Source of the DNA: an uncultured Pirellula sp.
GTDB lineage: Bacteria; Planctomycetota; Planctomycetia; Pirellulales; Pirellulaceae
Length of the DNA stretch: 29,070 nucleotides
Reading direction: 5' to 3'
Assembly: GCA_903837255.1 (NCBI GenBank)
Contig: CAILTZ010000174.1
Span: 1-29,070, forward strand
Each line of letters begins with the position of its first letter. Position 1 is the stretch's first letter. Position numbers and translations under genes: made by a program. The notes below the pieces were generated by a model that was given only the letters and a program-made list of their open reading frames with translations, made no database searches and had not been told where the DNA came from. Below are positions 1 through 8,078 of the stretch, piece by piece.

Positions 1-8
1 AGACGAGG

Positions 9-173
9 GTAAGCGTACACCAGCCTGATCGGCTTTTTTCAAAGCGCAGGGCCCGCTTGAGGGTAGATTCAAGGTGCGCCATTGTTTCTTTCCCAGTTCT
101 AAAGGAGATCATGCTTATGTCTCGCTTGCCGTCCTCGAAAACCGCCCAGATGTGGGCCGAGCGGATCGCCTAG
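9..173 (+). mobile_element. Possible remnant of an IS66-type insertion sequence left end
   Basis: The stretch opens with GTAAGCG at 9-15, the terminal sequence typical of IS66-family inverted repeats. About 95 bases later there is a strong ribosome site (AAGGAGAT) and a short reading frame. That layout, end then leader then first accessory ORF, is what an IS66 left end looks like. No transposase body and no matching right end (CGCTTAC) were seen nearby, so at most this is a fragment. The family assignment is from memory of the terminal motif and is weak. Confidence 0.28.
111..173 (+). pseudogene. Truncated start of a TnpA-like IS accessory ORF
   Basis: A 20-codon frame begins at ATG 111 (alternative ATG 117) right after AAGGAGATC and stops at TAG 171-173. 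Its residues PSSKTAQMWAERIA resemble the N-terminus of planctomycete IS66-type accessory proteins, which normally continue with a helix-turn-helix region. Here the frame ends abruptly and runs into a palindromic intergenic repeat. This suggests a gene cut short by deletion or by insertion of the repeat. It could also be a chance ORF; the strong ribosome site is the main argument against that. Confidence 0.25.
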
Positions 174-208
174 GGCGACCGATCCAGTGTCCCGATCGCG
201 CAAGCGTA

Positions 209-262
209 CCCAGGGCGGCGCTTCGCTTTGCCCTGGGCTATCTCATTTTGCCCCTTTGGGGC
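209..262. repeat. Palindromic intergenic repeat (REP-like), two hairpins
   Basis: Two adjacent palindromes are visible. CCCAGGGC at 209-216 pairs with GCCCTGGG at 230-237, and GCCCC at 250-254 pairs with GGGGC at 258-262. Double-hairpin units of this kind are recurrent intergenic elements in planctomycete genomes, as far as I recall; copy number cannot be judged from one window. The element sits immediately downstream of the truncated ORF and downstream of the minus-strand gene ending at 384. Confidence 0.5.
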
Positions 263-310
263 GGCGGGTTCGATGGTTCATTGAGCGATACCCAAACAGC
301 CGAACAGCCC

Positions 311-331
311 GATGATTTCGGAGAAATCATC
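311..331 (-). terminator. Hairpin downstream of the PEP-hydrolase-like gene
   Basis: GATGATTTC at 311-319 and GAAATCATC at 323-331 form a perfect 9-bp stem with a 3-nt loop, about 50 bases past the stop of the minus-strand gene. There is no T-run behind it on either strand, so intrinsic termination is doubtful. It may instead stabilise the transcript end. Confidence 0.3.
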
Positions 332-383
332 GACAATCAATACAGCCTATGCGCGGTCGATGGTACGTTCCGCGGTTCATAGG

Positions 384-1223
384 TTATCGCTTGAGCTTCA
401 TGAAGTCGCGCACCTGCTGGGTGATCGCTAACTCCGTCGGCAATCGCTCCATCGAACTGGCTCCGTAAAATCCATCCACTTCCCTGCACCGCTCCAAGAT
501 ATAAGCGGCATCCTCGGGATCGGCGATCGGACCTCCATGACACAATACCAAACAATCGCTCCGCAATGACTTGCTCGCCTCGCAAATCGCTTGCACCTGT
601 CCGACGCACTCATCGAGCGTCTTGGTACTCTTGGCACCTATCGTCCCGCTCGTGGTTAGCCCCATGTGGGCCACGATGATGTCGGCCCCAGCCTTGGTCA
701 TCTGCTCGGCCTCCTGGACGTTAAAAACATAAGGCGTAGTCAACAAGTCCATCTGGCGCGCAGCGGCAATCATCTCGACCTCCTGCTGGTAACTCATCCC
801 GGTCTCCTCAAGGTTGGCTCGGAACATCCCATCAATCAACCCAACGGTCGGAAAGTTCTGCACGCCAGCAAAACCAAGCTCCTTGAGCTCCCTCAAAAAG
901 ACGTCGCGAATCATGAACGGATCGGTCCCGTTGACTCCCGCCAAAACCGGCGTGTGACTCACGGCCGTGAGCACCTCATAAGCCATCTCTTTGACGATCT
1001 GATTGGCATTGCCATAAGCGAGCATGCCCGACAAGGATCCTCGTCCAGCCATCCGATATCGCCCCGAGTTGTAAATCACAATCAAATCGATCCCGCCTGC
1101 CTCCTCGCATTTGGCCGAAATCCCCGTGCCAGCTCCCCCGCCAATGATGGGCTCTGATCGGGCGACTTTGGCCCGAAGCCGCCCAAGGATCTCTTCTCGT
1201 GAATTCTGTTTGCTGGTCGTCAT
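384..1223 (-). CDS. Phosphoenolpyruvate hydrolase-like TIM-barrel protein
   Basis: This 279-aa protein matches the PEP-hydrolase-like TIM-barrel family that forms the second half of the plant Tm-1 protein. Visible family segments are the [11 protein letters not shown] loop (28-38), [19 protein letters not shown] (45-63), [12 protein letters not shown] (91-102), [13 protein letters not shown] (120-132), [18 protein letters not shown] (181-198) and [10 protein letters not shown] (224-233). They are spaced as alternating strands and helices of a barrel. The start at 1223 leaves out 28 upstream in-frame residues that look non-conserved; the longer start would be at 1307. It lies 117 bases downstream of the Tm-1-like gene on the same strand, and the two are probably co-transcribed. 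The reaction is not known with confidence; the family name comes from homology to enzymes acting on C-C or C-P bonds. Confidence 0.88.
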   Translation of the reverse strand: MTTSKQNSREEILGRLRAKVARSEPIIGGGAGTGISAKCEEAGGIDLIVIYNSGRYRMAGRGSLSGMLAYGNANQIVKEMAYEVLTAVSHTPVLAGVNGTDPFMIRDVFLRELKELGFAGVQNFPTVGLIDGMFRANLEETGMSYQQEVEMIAAARQMDLLTTPYVFNVQEAEQMTKAGADIIVAHMGLTTSGTIGAKSTKTLDECVGQVQAICEASKSLRSDCLVLCHGGPIADPEDAAYILERCREVDGFYGASSMERLPTELAITQQVRDFMKLKR

Positions 1224-1340
1224 GGCTGTAGACTGTGCTGTGAATGTTGTTTGGTTGATTGGTTCTTGCGCACGGCATTCTATCCGCATACGCGAGGTCT
1301 TGGGCAAGCAGGCTCTGAAGTTGCTCGAGCGACCACTGTC

Positions 1341-2531
1341 CTACGTGCGTATCTCGTGAAAGGCTGCCAATACGCGATGAATGAACTCAGGGTCGTTGAT
1401 GTGCGCAGGGACTCGCTCTATGCGAATGTTCGCCACACCACTTAGCCGTCGCTCAAGCTGTTCGAATAACGCTAAGTTGGCCTGGGGATCATGAAAGGGT
1501 TTGCCCGGCGCGTCCAACGCAGATACCCCTTGCATGGGCAAAAGAACCCGCACAGGACCTAGGCTCTTGATGAGCCTATCGGCTATCCAGTCGGCACACT
1601 GCCGATTCTCCTCAGGTGTGGTCCTCATGAGCGTGACGTTGGAATTGTGGACGTGCAACGTCCGCTCGCGAAAGGCCTCGGGCACCGTCGACATCGCCCC
1701 AAAATTAACCATGTCCATCGCCCCAACACTCAGTACACATGGCAACCGATACTGCGATAGTACGTCAAACCGGTCCGAACCTGCAGGGAATACCCCTCCG
1801 ACTACTTCGTCGGCTACCTCGGTCGTCGTCAAATCAAGGATCCCTTCTACCAACCCGCTCTTTACAAGCCCCTCCATGGCTTGCCCCCCTACCCCAGTGG
1901 CGTGAAACACCAAACAATCGTAACCAAGCCCCTCGAGCGCTTCTCGCACCCCGGTCACACAAGGGGTCGTCACCCCGAACATCGTCATCGCCAACGCAGG
2001 CTTGACCGGATGGTCCGGGGCCGATCCAGTGACCATCCCCGCAATCGCGTTGGCCGCATTTGCAAAAATCCTCGTAGAAACGGCGTTTAGCCCGCTGACA
2101 TCGACAACCGATGGGAACATCACCAAGTCGCTGCAACCGACATACGGCGCAATGTTTCCCGAGGCGACGGTCGATACCATCACCTTGGGCACCCCGATCG
2201 GCAAGGCTCGCAACGCCGGTGCAATCAGCGCCGTGCCACCGCTGCCCCCCAACCCAATGGCGCCAACCAAATTGCCATCGAGATACTGTTGCCTAAGGAA
2301 CTCGACCAATACCCGGCTGAGCTTGTCGATCGCCTCCGAGCGATCGAGCGAGCTTAGGCTCTGTGGCATGAGCTCCGTCGGCACCGAGCCGCTCACATCG
2401 ATGGCCTGTACCACGATCCCCGATTGCCGAATCCCATGTGCATTCCGAATCAGATCGGCGACGAACTGGACCTCCTGGGCCTTGGTGTCCATTGTCCCAA
2501 TCACGTAAAGAAACTTGTCGTTTGCAACCAT
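1341..2531 (-). CDS. Tm-1-like ATP-binding domain protein (UPF0261 family)
   Basis: This 396-aa protein has the N-terminal YVIGTMDTKAQE signature of the UPF0261/Tm-1 family, a glycine-rich IGLGGSGGT loop (92-100), MVSTVASGNIAPYVG (118-132), and MFGVTTPCV and FHATGVGGQAME further on. HVHNSNVTLMRTT lies near the C-terminus. In tomato Tm-1 this ATP-binding domain is fused to a PEP-hydrolase-like barrel; here the barrel is the next gene downstream, so the two products very likely act together. The start at 2531 (MVANDKF) is chosen because conservation begins directly there; the extra 34 residues of the longer frame overlap the promoter region. The cellular role in bacteria is unresolved; nucleotide-dependent metabolism of a small organic acid is an inference only. 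Confidence 0.88.
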   Translation of the reverse strand: MVANDKFLYVIGTMDTKAQEVQFVADLIRNAHGIRQSGIVVQAIDVSGSVPTELMPQSLSSLDRSEAIDKLSRVLVEFLRQQYLDGNLVGAIGLGGSGGTALIAPALRALPIGVPKVMVSTVASGNIAPYVGCSDLVMFPSVVDVSGLNAVSTRIFANAANAIAGMVTGSAPDHPVKPALAMTMFGVTTPCVTGVREALEGLGYDCLVFHATGVGGQAMEGLVKSGLVEGILDLTTTEVADEVVGGVFPAGSDRFDVLSQYRLPCVLSVGAMDMVNFGAMSTVPEAFRERTLHVHNSNVTLMRTTPEENRQCADWIADRLIKSLGPVRVLLPMQGVSALDAPGKPFHDPQANLALFEQLERRLSGVANIRIERVPAHINDPEFIHRVLAAFHEIRT

Positions 2532-2566
2532 ATGGCAGGTCGCTCCAATCGATGCTAACGCCGCGG

Positions 2567-2596
2567 TTGATGTATCATATGCGGTTCCATTATACA
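2567..2596 (+). promoter_or_regulatory. Sigma-70-like promoter for the aldehyde dehydrogenase gene
   Basis: TTGATG (2567-2572) and TATACA (2591-2596) are spaced by 18 bases. A transcript would begin near 2603, which excludes the TTG start at 2601 and supports ATG 2658. On the minus strand TATAAT (2594-2589) overlaps the same -10 box and could serve the Tm-1-like gene, but it lacks a clear -35. Confidence 0.45.
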
Positions 2597-2657
2597 CGCT
2601 TTGACCTACATTCGCTTGGCCGTATCCTCTCACATCCCGGGCCCAGAACCACTAGCC

Positions 2658-4337
2658 ATGATCCAAGAAACGATCGACCGATTGCAAAACGCTCCAGTCC
2701 GCAAGCACGGATTGACGCTCCAACGCCGGATCGATTTGTGCCGTTCGTGTGTCGAAACAGTCATTCCGACCATCGAGGATTGGATCCAAACCGGTGCTCG
2801 TGGCAAGCTATGCCCTGACCGCAAGGATGTTCTTGCCGAGGAACTTCTAACCGGTCCTCTGATCGCTGTGCGTCTCTTGAAACTCCTCGAAAAATCCTTT
2901 AGCGATCTTCAACGATTCGGTGCGCCCAAACTTCCTGAAAACATCAACCATGGCTCGACACGCCGTCTTCATACCAAACCGCTGATCAGGATTTTCCCGA
3001 CGAATTCGCTCTGGGATTCGGTTACCTTTCGGGGGATTGAAGCCAACGCGGTGCTGGCCGCACGAACCGATCCGAAAAAAATTCACCTTGCCCTCTTCGA
3101 TCGCTTGCAGGATTCCTCGGTCTCGAAAATCTCTCTGGTGCTCGGGGCTGGCAATGTCTCTTCGGTTCCATTCTCAGATGCGATCCACAAGTCGCTCGTG
3201 TGTGGTCAGCAAGTCATCCTCAAGATGAACCCAGTCAACGCCTACCTTAAACCAATCTTCGAACAAGCCTTTGCTCCCCTTTTCAAAGAAGGATTGCTCG
3301 TCGCCCTCGAGGGTGACTCGCAAGTCGGCCAAGCCTTGGTCGATCATCCCTCGATCGACGATGTCCATCTGACCGGCTCGATCCAAACCCACGATCGCAT
3401 CGTCTGGGGCGACGACCCGCTGGAATCGCAACTTCGCAAAGGGAGCAATTCGCCTAGACTCACCAAACCTGTCACCAGCGAACTTGGAAACGTCAGCCCC
3501 TGGATCGTCGTGCCTGGGAAATACTCCACCGCAGAGCTGGATTCCCAAGCCAAGCACATCGCCGCATCGATCACAAACAATGTCGGCTTTAACTGCCTCG
3601 CGACACGCGTGATCATCACCCACCAATCCTGGCCACAGCGACGTCGGTTCTTAGATCTGATTCAAAAACACCTGCGGGAGACCCCCCTGCGGCCATCGTA
3701 TTACCCGGGGTCGATCGAGCGTTATCAGAAATTCACTCAGAGCAATACACAGCCCGATGGCTCCGGGTGCCTGCCTTGGTGCTTGCTGGAATCTCAAGAC
3801 ATCGAAAACAATCCGCTTGTGTTCCAAGAGGAATCGTTTGCCTGCATGTGCATCGAAACGGCCCTCAATAGCCCCAACGAAGAATGGTTCCTCGAGCAAG
3901 CGGTTGCTTTTTGTAACAACCAACTTCCAGGCACCCTGTGCGCATCGATCACCTTCCCAAATCGATTTATTCAAGAAAAACGAAGCTTGGTTAATAGCTC
4001 CGTAAATAAACTCGGCTACGGCTGTGTTTGCATCAATCAATGGTCGGGCTTGGCCTACAGCTTGCTAACCCCGCCATGGGGTGGCGCTCCGGGTGCAACG
4101 CTCGATGATGCCAAAAGCGGGATTGGCCAAGTCCATAACACGTTTCTTTTGGAGCGGGTTGAGAAGACGATCCTCCGCGGGCCGCTGATCAATTCCCCCA
4201 AACCGGTCTGGTTCCCAGACCACCGAAACGCTTTGGCTGTCGGCCATGAATTGATCGGACTGTATCACAGCTCCGATCTGCGATCCTCGACAGGCCACCT
4301 GCTGCGATTGTTCCGAAACGCATTGAGCGGGGCTTGA
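2658..4337 (+). CDS. Divergent aldehyde dehydrogenase superfamily protein
   Basis: This 559-aa protein shows the ALDH fold signatures in weakened form. VHLTGSIQTHD stands where TGS usually marks the cofactor site (about 236). SELGNVSPWIVV carries the general-base Glu (about E275), and NNVGFNCLATRVI carries the catalytic Cys (about C313), so both key residues are kept. It probably oxidises an aldehyde with NAD(P)+ in the cytoplasm; the substrate is unknown. The N-terminal 100 residues and the tail are longer than in common 480-500 aa ALDHs. The gene diverges from the Tm-1-like operon and converges on pgk with a 20-base gap. A 16-base tandem duplication spans its stop codon. It could act in the sugar-acid route suggested by the xylonate dehydratase gene, but nothing in the sequence proves this. 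Confidence 0.75.
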   Translation: MIQETIDRLQNAPVRKHGLTLQRRIDLCRSCVETVIPTIEDWIQTGARGKLCPDRKDVLAEELLTGPLIAVRLLKLLEKSFSDLQRFGAPKLPENINHGSTRRLHTKPLIRIFPTNSLWDSVTFRGIEANAVLAARTDPKKIHLALFDRLQDSSVSKISLVLGAGNVSSVPFSDAIHKSLVCGQQVILKMNPVNAYLKPIFEQAFAPLFKEGLLVALEGDSQVGQALVDHPSIDDVHLTGSIQTHDRIVWGDDPLESQLRKGSNSPRLTKPVTSELGNVSPWIVVPGKYSTAELDSQAKHIAASITNNVGFNCLATRVIITHQSWPQRRRFLDLIQKHLRETPLRPSYYPGSIERYQKFTQSNTQPDGSGCLPWCLLESQDIENNPLVFQEESFACMCIETALNSPNEEWFLEQAVAFCNNQLPGTLCASITFPNRFIQEKRSLVNSSVNKLGYGCVCINQWSGLAYSLLTPPWGGAPGATLDDAKSGIGQVHNTFLLERVEKTILRGPLINSPKPVWFPDHRNALAVGHELIGLYHSSDLRSSTGHLLRLFRNALSGA

Positions 4338-4352
4338 ATTGAGCGGGCTTGA
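4322..4352. repeat. Tandem duplication over the ALDH stop codon
   Basis: ATTGAGCGGGGCTTGA (4322-4337) is followed directly by ATTGAGCGGGCTTGA (4338-4352), one base shorter. The first copy contains the ALDH stop. The second is non-coding and fills the gap to pgk. Confidence 0.8.
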
Positions 4353-4357
4353 AACGC

Positions 4358-5545
4358 CTAAGCTTCGTCGAGGATCTCGACGGCCCGGAACTTTTCACCT
4401 TCGAGCATCGAGAGGCTAGCCCCTCCGCCGGTGCTCACGTGAGTCACCGCATCGGCAAAACCGAGTTGTTCGATAGCCGCTGCAGAGTCCCCACCACCGA
4501 TGATGCTCACCGCGTCGCTGTCGGCAATCGCCTTGGCCACCGCTTTGGTCCCCTCGTCAAACGGGGGCATTTCAAACACACCCATCGGTCCGTTCCATAC
4601 CACCGTCTTGGCCGAGGCGACGATCTGCGCGTAATGCTTGGCAGTCTCCGGCCCGATGTCCAAGCCTTCCCAGCCGTCGGGAATATTGCCAGCCGCAACA
4701 ACTTGTTTGTTGCACGAGCTGCTAAAGGCATCTCCGCAGTGGGTGTCGGTTGGCAACACCAACTTGCCCGATCCGGCCGCAATGAGCTCCTTGGCCAAAG
4801 GCACCTTATCGGGTTCCACCAAACTCTTGCCCGTCTTGCCGTCCTGAGCCAGGGAGAACGTATAGGCCATCGCGCCACCGATCAGAACATAGTCGCAGAT
4901 GCTCAGCAGGTTCTTGATGACCTTGATCTTGTCGCTGACCTTGGCACCCCCCAGGATGGCGATAAAAGGTCTTGCGGGGTTGCTGATCGTGTCGCTGAGG
5001 TACTGAATCTCTTTGGCAACCAAAAAGCCCACCACCTTGGGTTTGTTCCACATGGCCAAGGGTACAGCGACCATCGAAGCTTCTTCGCGGTGGCAGGTTC
5101 CGAACGCATCGTTGCAGTAGATGTCGGCAAACGAGGCCAGAGTGTTCGCGTAAGACGCCTCACCATCTTTTTCGCCCGGGTTGAATCGGACGTTCTCGAG
5201 CACCAGGACTTGGCCTGCCTGCAATGCAGAGGCCTTGGCCTGTGCGTCCGGTCCAACGGTATCGCTTGCAAAGGCGACCGGCTTTCCGAGCAACTCCCCT
5301 AGGCGTTCTGCGGTGGGCTTGAGGGTGAACTCCGGCTCAGGACCTTTACCTTTGGGTCGGCCCAGGTGGCTCATGAGAATCAGCTTGCCACCGCGTTCGA
5401 TGACCGACTGGATCGAGGGCAACGCCATGCGAATGCGCCGATCGTCGGTGATCGATCCGGAATCGTCTTGGGGCACGTTGAAATCGACCCGCATCAAAAC
5501 GACTTTACCACGACAATCTACGTCAGCAATGCTCTTCTTGGCCAT
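4358..5545 (-). CDS. pgk: Phosphoglycerate kinase
   Basis: This cytoplasmic glycolytic enzyme transfers phosphate between 1,3-bisphosphoglycerate and ADP. At 395 aa it is standard length. Signature elements appear in order: MRVDFNVP (18-25, substrate-binding Asp21 and Asn23), [10 protein letters not shown] (55-64), [52 protein letters not shown] (nucleotide site), GGGDSAAAI and the closing [15 protein letters not shown]. The start is supported by GAGGGG seven bases upstream. It is the last of four minus-strand genes, 148 bases behind the xylonate dehydratase-like gene. The gap contains two tandem duplications, so pgk may also have its own promoter. Confidence 0.98.
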   Translation of the reverse strand: MAKKSIADVDCRGKVVLMRVDFNVPQDDSGSITDDRRIRMALPSIQSVIERGGKLILMSHLGRPKGKGPEPEFTLKPTAERLGELLGKPVAFASDTVGPDAQAKASALQAGQVLVLENVRFNPGEKDGEASYANTLASFADIYCNDAFGTCHREEASMVAVPLAMWNKPKVVGFLVAKEIQYLSDTISNPARPFIAILGGAKVSDKIKVIKNLLSICDYVLIGGAMAYTFSLAQDGKTGKSLVEPDKVPLAKELIAAGSGKLVLPTDTHCGDAFSSSCNKQVVAAGNIPDGWEGLDIGPETAKHYAQIVASAKTVVWNGPMGVFEMPPFDEGTKAVAKAIADSDAVSIIGGGDSAAAIEQLGFADAVTHVSTGGGASLSMLEGEKFRAVEILDEA

Positions 5546-5554
5546 GTTCCCCTC

Positions 5555-5581
5555 GTCCTAACTTTTCGGTCTAACTTTTCA
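5555..5581. repeat. Tandem duplication in the pgk leader
   Basis: GTCCTAACTTTTCG (5555-5568) is followed by GTCTAACTTTTCA (5569-5581). It lies within 40 bases upstream of the pgk start, in the region expected to be the 5' untranslated leader. Confidence 0.7.
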
Positions 5582-5678
5582 TGAATAAACTGCGTGCTTA
5601 AGCTGCCTGCCCATTATCGAGGGGTTTTTGCGGAGCGAAAGCCCCAAAGAAGCAAACTCACCGTTGGCACGATTAGCG

Positions 5679-5708
5679 CTAGTGATTGTGGCCCTAGTGA
5701 TTGTGGCG
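5679..5708. repeat. 15-bp tandem duplication at the dehydratase stop codon
   Basis: CTAGTGATTGTGGCC (5679-5693) and CTAGTGATTGTGGCG (5694-5708) are adjacent and identical at 14 of 15 positions. The minus-strand stop codon (5694-5696) lies in the second copy, so the first copy is a displaced duplicate of the gene's end. Confidence 0.85.
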
Positions 5709-7463
5709 GGGGACTTTGCCGCAGACATCGCGGAACGAGCAAGCGAAGTCCAGGCAACCGCCGGTGTGGAGTTGGCCGACGTTTTGGCGGTAGAGATGCT
5801 GCCAAGGAGTTGCCGTCTCGGGGGCTTGGTCGGCGCCAAAGCCTGGTCGGTTTGCCCATTGATCTGGGTCGACCAAGGCATCGACGCGACGTGCCTGGAG
5901 GTCGATTCGGACCAGATCACCGCTTTGCAATTTTGCCAAACCGCCACCGGCAATGGCCTCTGGGGATGCGTTCAGGATCGAGGGGCTAGCGGAGGTTCCG
6001 CTCTGACGTCCGTCGCCCAGGGTGGGCAGTTCGCGGACTCCTTGTTGGATCCAGCGGTCCGGGGGGAGCATGTTGACCACCTCGCCGGAGCCTGGGAAGC
6101 CCAGGGTACCGCAGCCTCGGATGACCAGGAGCGTATCTGGATCGCAAGCTTGGTCGAGCTGGTTGATTCGAGCGTGGTAATCTTCAGGTCCGTCGAAGAC
6201 GACCGCTTTGACCACGAAGGCGTTTTCCTGGCCGGGCTTGGACAGGTACTGTTTCCGAAAGGCATCGCTGATCACACTGGTTTTGATCAGAGCCGCATCG
6301 AAGAGGTTACCTCGCAGGACCATGAACCCAGCATCGTGCTTGAGGGGATCATCGATCGAGCGAATAATCGCTCGATCGGGAGGCTGGGCTTTTTGGATAT
6401 TCTGCTCGATTGTTTTGCCGGTGCAGGTCGGGAGCGAGCCATCGAGGATCCCACCTCGCAGCAGTTCCTTCATCACCGTGGGCAGGCCACCAGATCGGTG
6501 AAAGTCTTCGGCCAGTAGGCTACCGGCGGGTTGCAGATTGACCAGTAGCGGAACGCGGTAGCCATGGTCCTCCCAGTCTTGGATCGACAGCTCGATGCCT
6601 GCATGGCGGGCGATCGCGATGAAATGGGGTGGGCAATTGGTCGAGCCCCCTAGAGCGGTGTTGACACGGATGGCATTGAGCATCGACTCACGCGTCAGGA
6701 TGCGCGATGGCCTGAGATCTTCGTGGACCATTTCGACGATACGTTTACCGGCGGCATGGGCCGCTTGGGCACGCTCGCGGTAAGGGGCCGGGATTGCGGC
6801 TGTTGCGGGCAAGGCCATGCCGACGGCTTCGGCCAGGCAGTTCATCGACAGAGCGGTACCCATGACGTTGCAGTGTCCGGGGCTTGGGGCAGAGGCCGCT
6901 AGCAAGTCCATGAACTTTTGTTGGTCGATCTCCCCGGCGCTCAGTCGTCGGCGAGCTTCCCAGATGATGGTCCCTGCTCCGGCCAACTCGCCATCGAGAT
7001 AGCTGTTGAGCATTGGACCGCAGTTAAAGATCAGCGACGGCAGATCGGTCGTGGCAGCGGCCATCATGGCCGCTGGAGTGGTCTTGTCGCAGCCGGTCGT
7101 AAAAATCACTCCATCGAGGGGATATCCGTGAAGGACTTCGACAAGGCCGATGTAGGCTAGGTTGCGATCGAGAGCCGCCGTGGGTCGGCGGACCGATTCT
7201 TGGATCGGATGCATCGGAAAGACCATCGGCACCCCGCCAGCATCGCGCACTCCGTCGCACAGCCGCGATACGGTTTGAAAGTGAGCCCGGTTGCAGGGCG
7301 CAAGATCGTTTGCCGATTGGGCGATACCGATGATCGGCCGTCCGGCTTGGAGTTCCCCGAGGGTCATTCCATAGTTGAGGAACCGCTCTAGATACAGGGC
7401 CGTCATGCCGGGATTGCTGGGGTTATCCCACCACTGCTGGGAGCGAAGCTTAGGTTGTTTCAT
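5694..7463 (-). CDS. D-xylonate dehydratase-like enzyme (IlvD/Edd family)
   Basis: This 589-aa iron-sulfur dehydratase resembles the Caulobacter XylD type almost end to end. The N-terminus reads LRSQQWWDNP...MTALYLERFLNYG, and the last residues are PRHNH. Three cluster cysteines are present at C57 (LAPCNRAH), C125 (TTGCDKTTP) and C198 (PGHCNVMG), as expected for a [2Fe-2S]-Mg dehydratase. QSGTSASPSILNASPE carries the catalytic-serine region. Expected reaction: D-xylonate (possibly D-gluconate) to 2-keto-3-deoxy sugar acid plus water, in the cytoplasm. The subfamily differs from the biosynthetic dihydroxy-acid dehydratase IlvD in its start and end motifs. It follows tadA by 54 bases. Downstream xylose-pathway genes are not in the window, so the pathway is an inference. 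Confidence 0.9.
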   Translation of the reverse strand: MKQPKLRSQQWWDNPSNPGMTALYLERFLNYGMTLGELQAGRPIIGIAQSANDLAPCNRAHFQTVSRLCDGVRDAGGVPMVFPMHPIQESVRRPTAALDRNLAYIGLVEVLHGYPLDGVIFTTGCDKTTPAAMMAAATTDLPSLIFNCGPMLNSYLDGELAGAGTIIWEARRRLSAGEIDQQKFMDLLAASAPSPGHCNVMGTALSMNCLAEAVGMALPATAAIPAPYRERAQAAHAAGKRIVEMVHEDLRPSRILTRESMLNAIRVNTALGGSTNCPPHFIAIARHAGIELSIQDWEDHGYRVPLLVNLQPAGSLLAEDFHRSGGLPTVMKELLRGGILDGSLPTCTGKTIEQNIQKAQPPDRAIIRSIDDPLKHDAGFMVLRGNLFDAALIKTSVISDAFRKQYLSKPGQENAFVVKAVVFDGPEDYHARINQLDQACDPDTLLVIRGCGTLGFPGSGEVVNMLPPDRWIQQGVRELPTLGDGRQSGTSASPSILNASPEAIAGGGLAKLQSGDLVRIDLQARRVDALVDPDQWANRPGFGADQAPETATPWQHLYRQNVGQLHTGGCLDFACSFRDVCGKVPRHNH

Positions 7464-7497
7464 GGCAGTTTTTTTCGCGGTGGGTGTTCATCAGTCG

Positions 7498-7519
7498 GAT
7501 CGGTCGGATCCGACCGATC
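7498..7519. repeat. 22-bp perfect palindrome overlapping the tadA stop
   Basis: A perfect inverted repeat is centred on GGATCC at 7508/7509. Each arm is GATCGGTCGGA or its complement. It begins inside the tadA stop codon (7518-7520 on the minus strand). On the plus strand it is followed by ATTTTTT, which looks like a terminator, but no plus-strand gene is upstream. On the tadA strand there is no T-run after it. Confidence 0.75.
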
Positions 7520-8078
7520 ATTTTTTGCGAAGCTTGCGTTTGTGTTCGAAGAAATCGGTGAGGATTTGGCCGCAGTCGCTGGCCAGCACTCCGCCGACGA
7601 CTTCGCAACGATGGTTGAGCCGTGGATCGTTGAGGAGTTGATACAGTGAAACCACGGCTCCGGCCTTGGGGTCCAGAGCACCGTAGACCACGCGAGGGAT
7701 ACGGCTCTGGAGGATCGCTCCGGCGCACATTGGGCAAGGTTCCAAGGTGACAAAAAGGGTGCAATCGATCAACCGCCACGAGTTCAAATGCGATGCGGCT
7801 TGGGTGATCGCAATCATCTCCGCATGGGCGGTGGGGTCAGCCAACTGTTCGCGTTGGTTGAAAGCCGTTGCGATGATCTTGTTGGCATGAACGACGATCG
7901 CACCGACCGGGACTTCGTCCTGTTGGACAGCAAGCTCGGCCTGTTGGAGCGCACGGCGCATGAAATGTTCATCGCCCAAAGCCCCCAAGCCCAGCGACTC
8001 GAGACCCAAAGACTCGAGGCCTTCTTCGAGCATCCAAGAATCAGCATCATCGAATTCCATGGAGTTCAACTCGCTCAT
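7518..8078 (-). CDS. tadA: tRNA-specific adenosine deaminase
   Basis: TadA converts adenosine to inosine at the wobble position of tRNA-Arg(ACG). The 186-aa protein has the zinc-deaminase core: HAE at 85-87 (zinc His and proton-shuttling Glu) and EPCPMC with zinc cysteines C115 and C118, followed by [16 protein letters not shown]. The N-terminus carries about 35 extra residues before the usual DEHFMRRAL start, including a repeated ESLGL unit that arises from a 15-bp duplication (7990-8019). The start at 8078 is chosen because its ATG overlaps the upstream stop as ATGA, indicating translational coupling; a frame with six more residues is open from 8096. Confidence 0.95.
   Translation of the reverse strand: MSELNSMEFDDADSWMLEEGLESLGLESLGLGALGDEHFMRRALQQAELAVQQDEVPVGAIVVHANKIIATAFNQREQLADPTAHAEMIAITQAASHLNSWRLIDCTLFVTLEPCPMCAGAILQSRIPRVVYGALDPKAGAVVSLYQLLNDPRLNHRCEVVGGVLASDCGQILTDFFEHKRKLRKK
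7990..8019. repeat. In-frame 15-bp tandem duplication inside tadA
   Basis: CCCAGCGACTCGAGA (7990-8004) and CCCAAAGACTCGAGG (8005-8019) match at 12 of 15 positions and encode the repeated ESLGL in the N-terminal extension of TadA. Confidence 0.65.

Noticed and set aside
4349..5302. 317-codon open frame on the plus strand opposite pgk
   Set aside because: It lies entirely antisense to an unmistakable pgk and shows no family features; it is a by-product of GC-rich codon use.
6353..6378. Perfect 11-bp stem with 4-base loop inside the dehydratase gene
   Set aside because: It is built from the abundant CGATCG/CGAGCGA words in coding sequence and lacks any T-run or regulatory position, so chance is a sufficient explanation.
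5628..6518. 296-codon open frame on the plus strand opposite the dehydratase gene
   Set aside because: It is antisense to a well-conserved enzyme gene, and its hydrophobic start comes from the 15-bp tandem duplication at the dehydratase stop.
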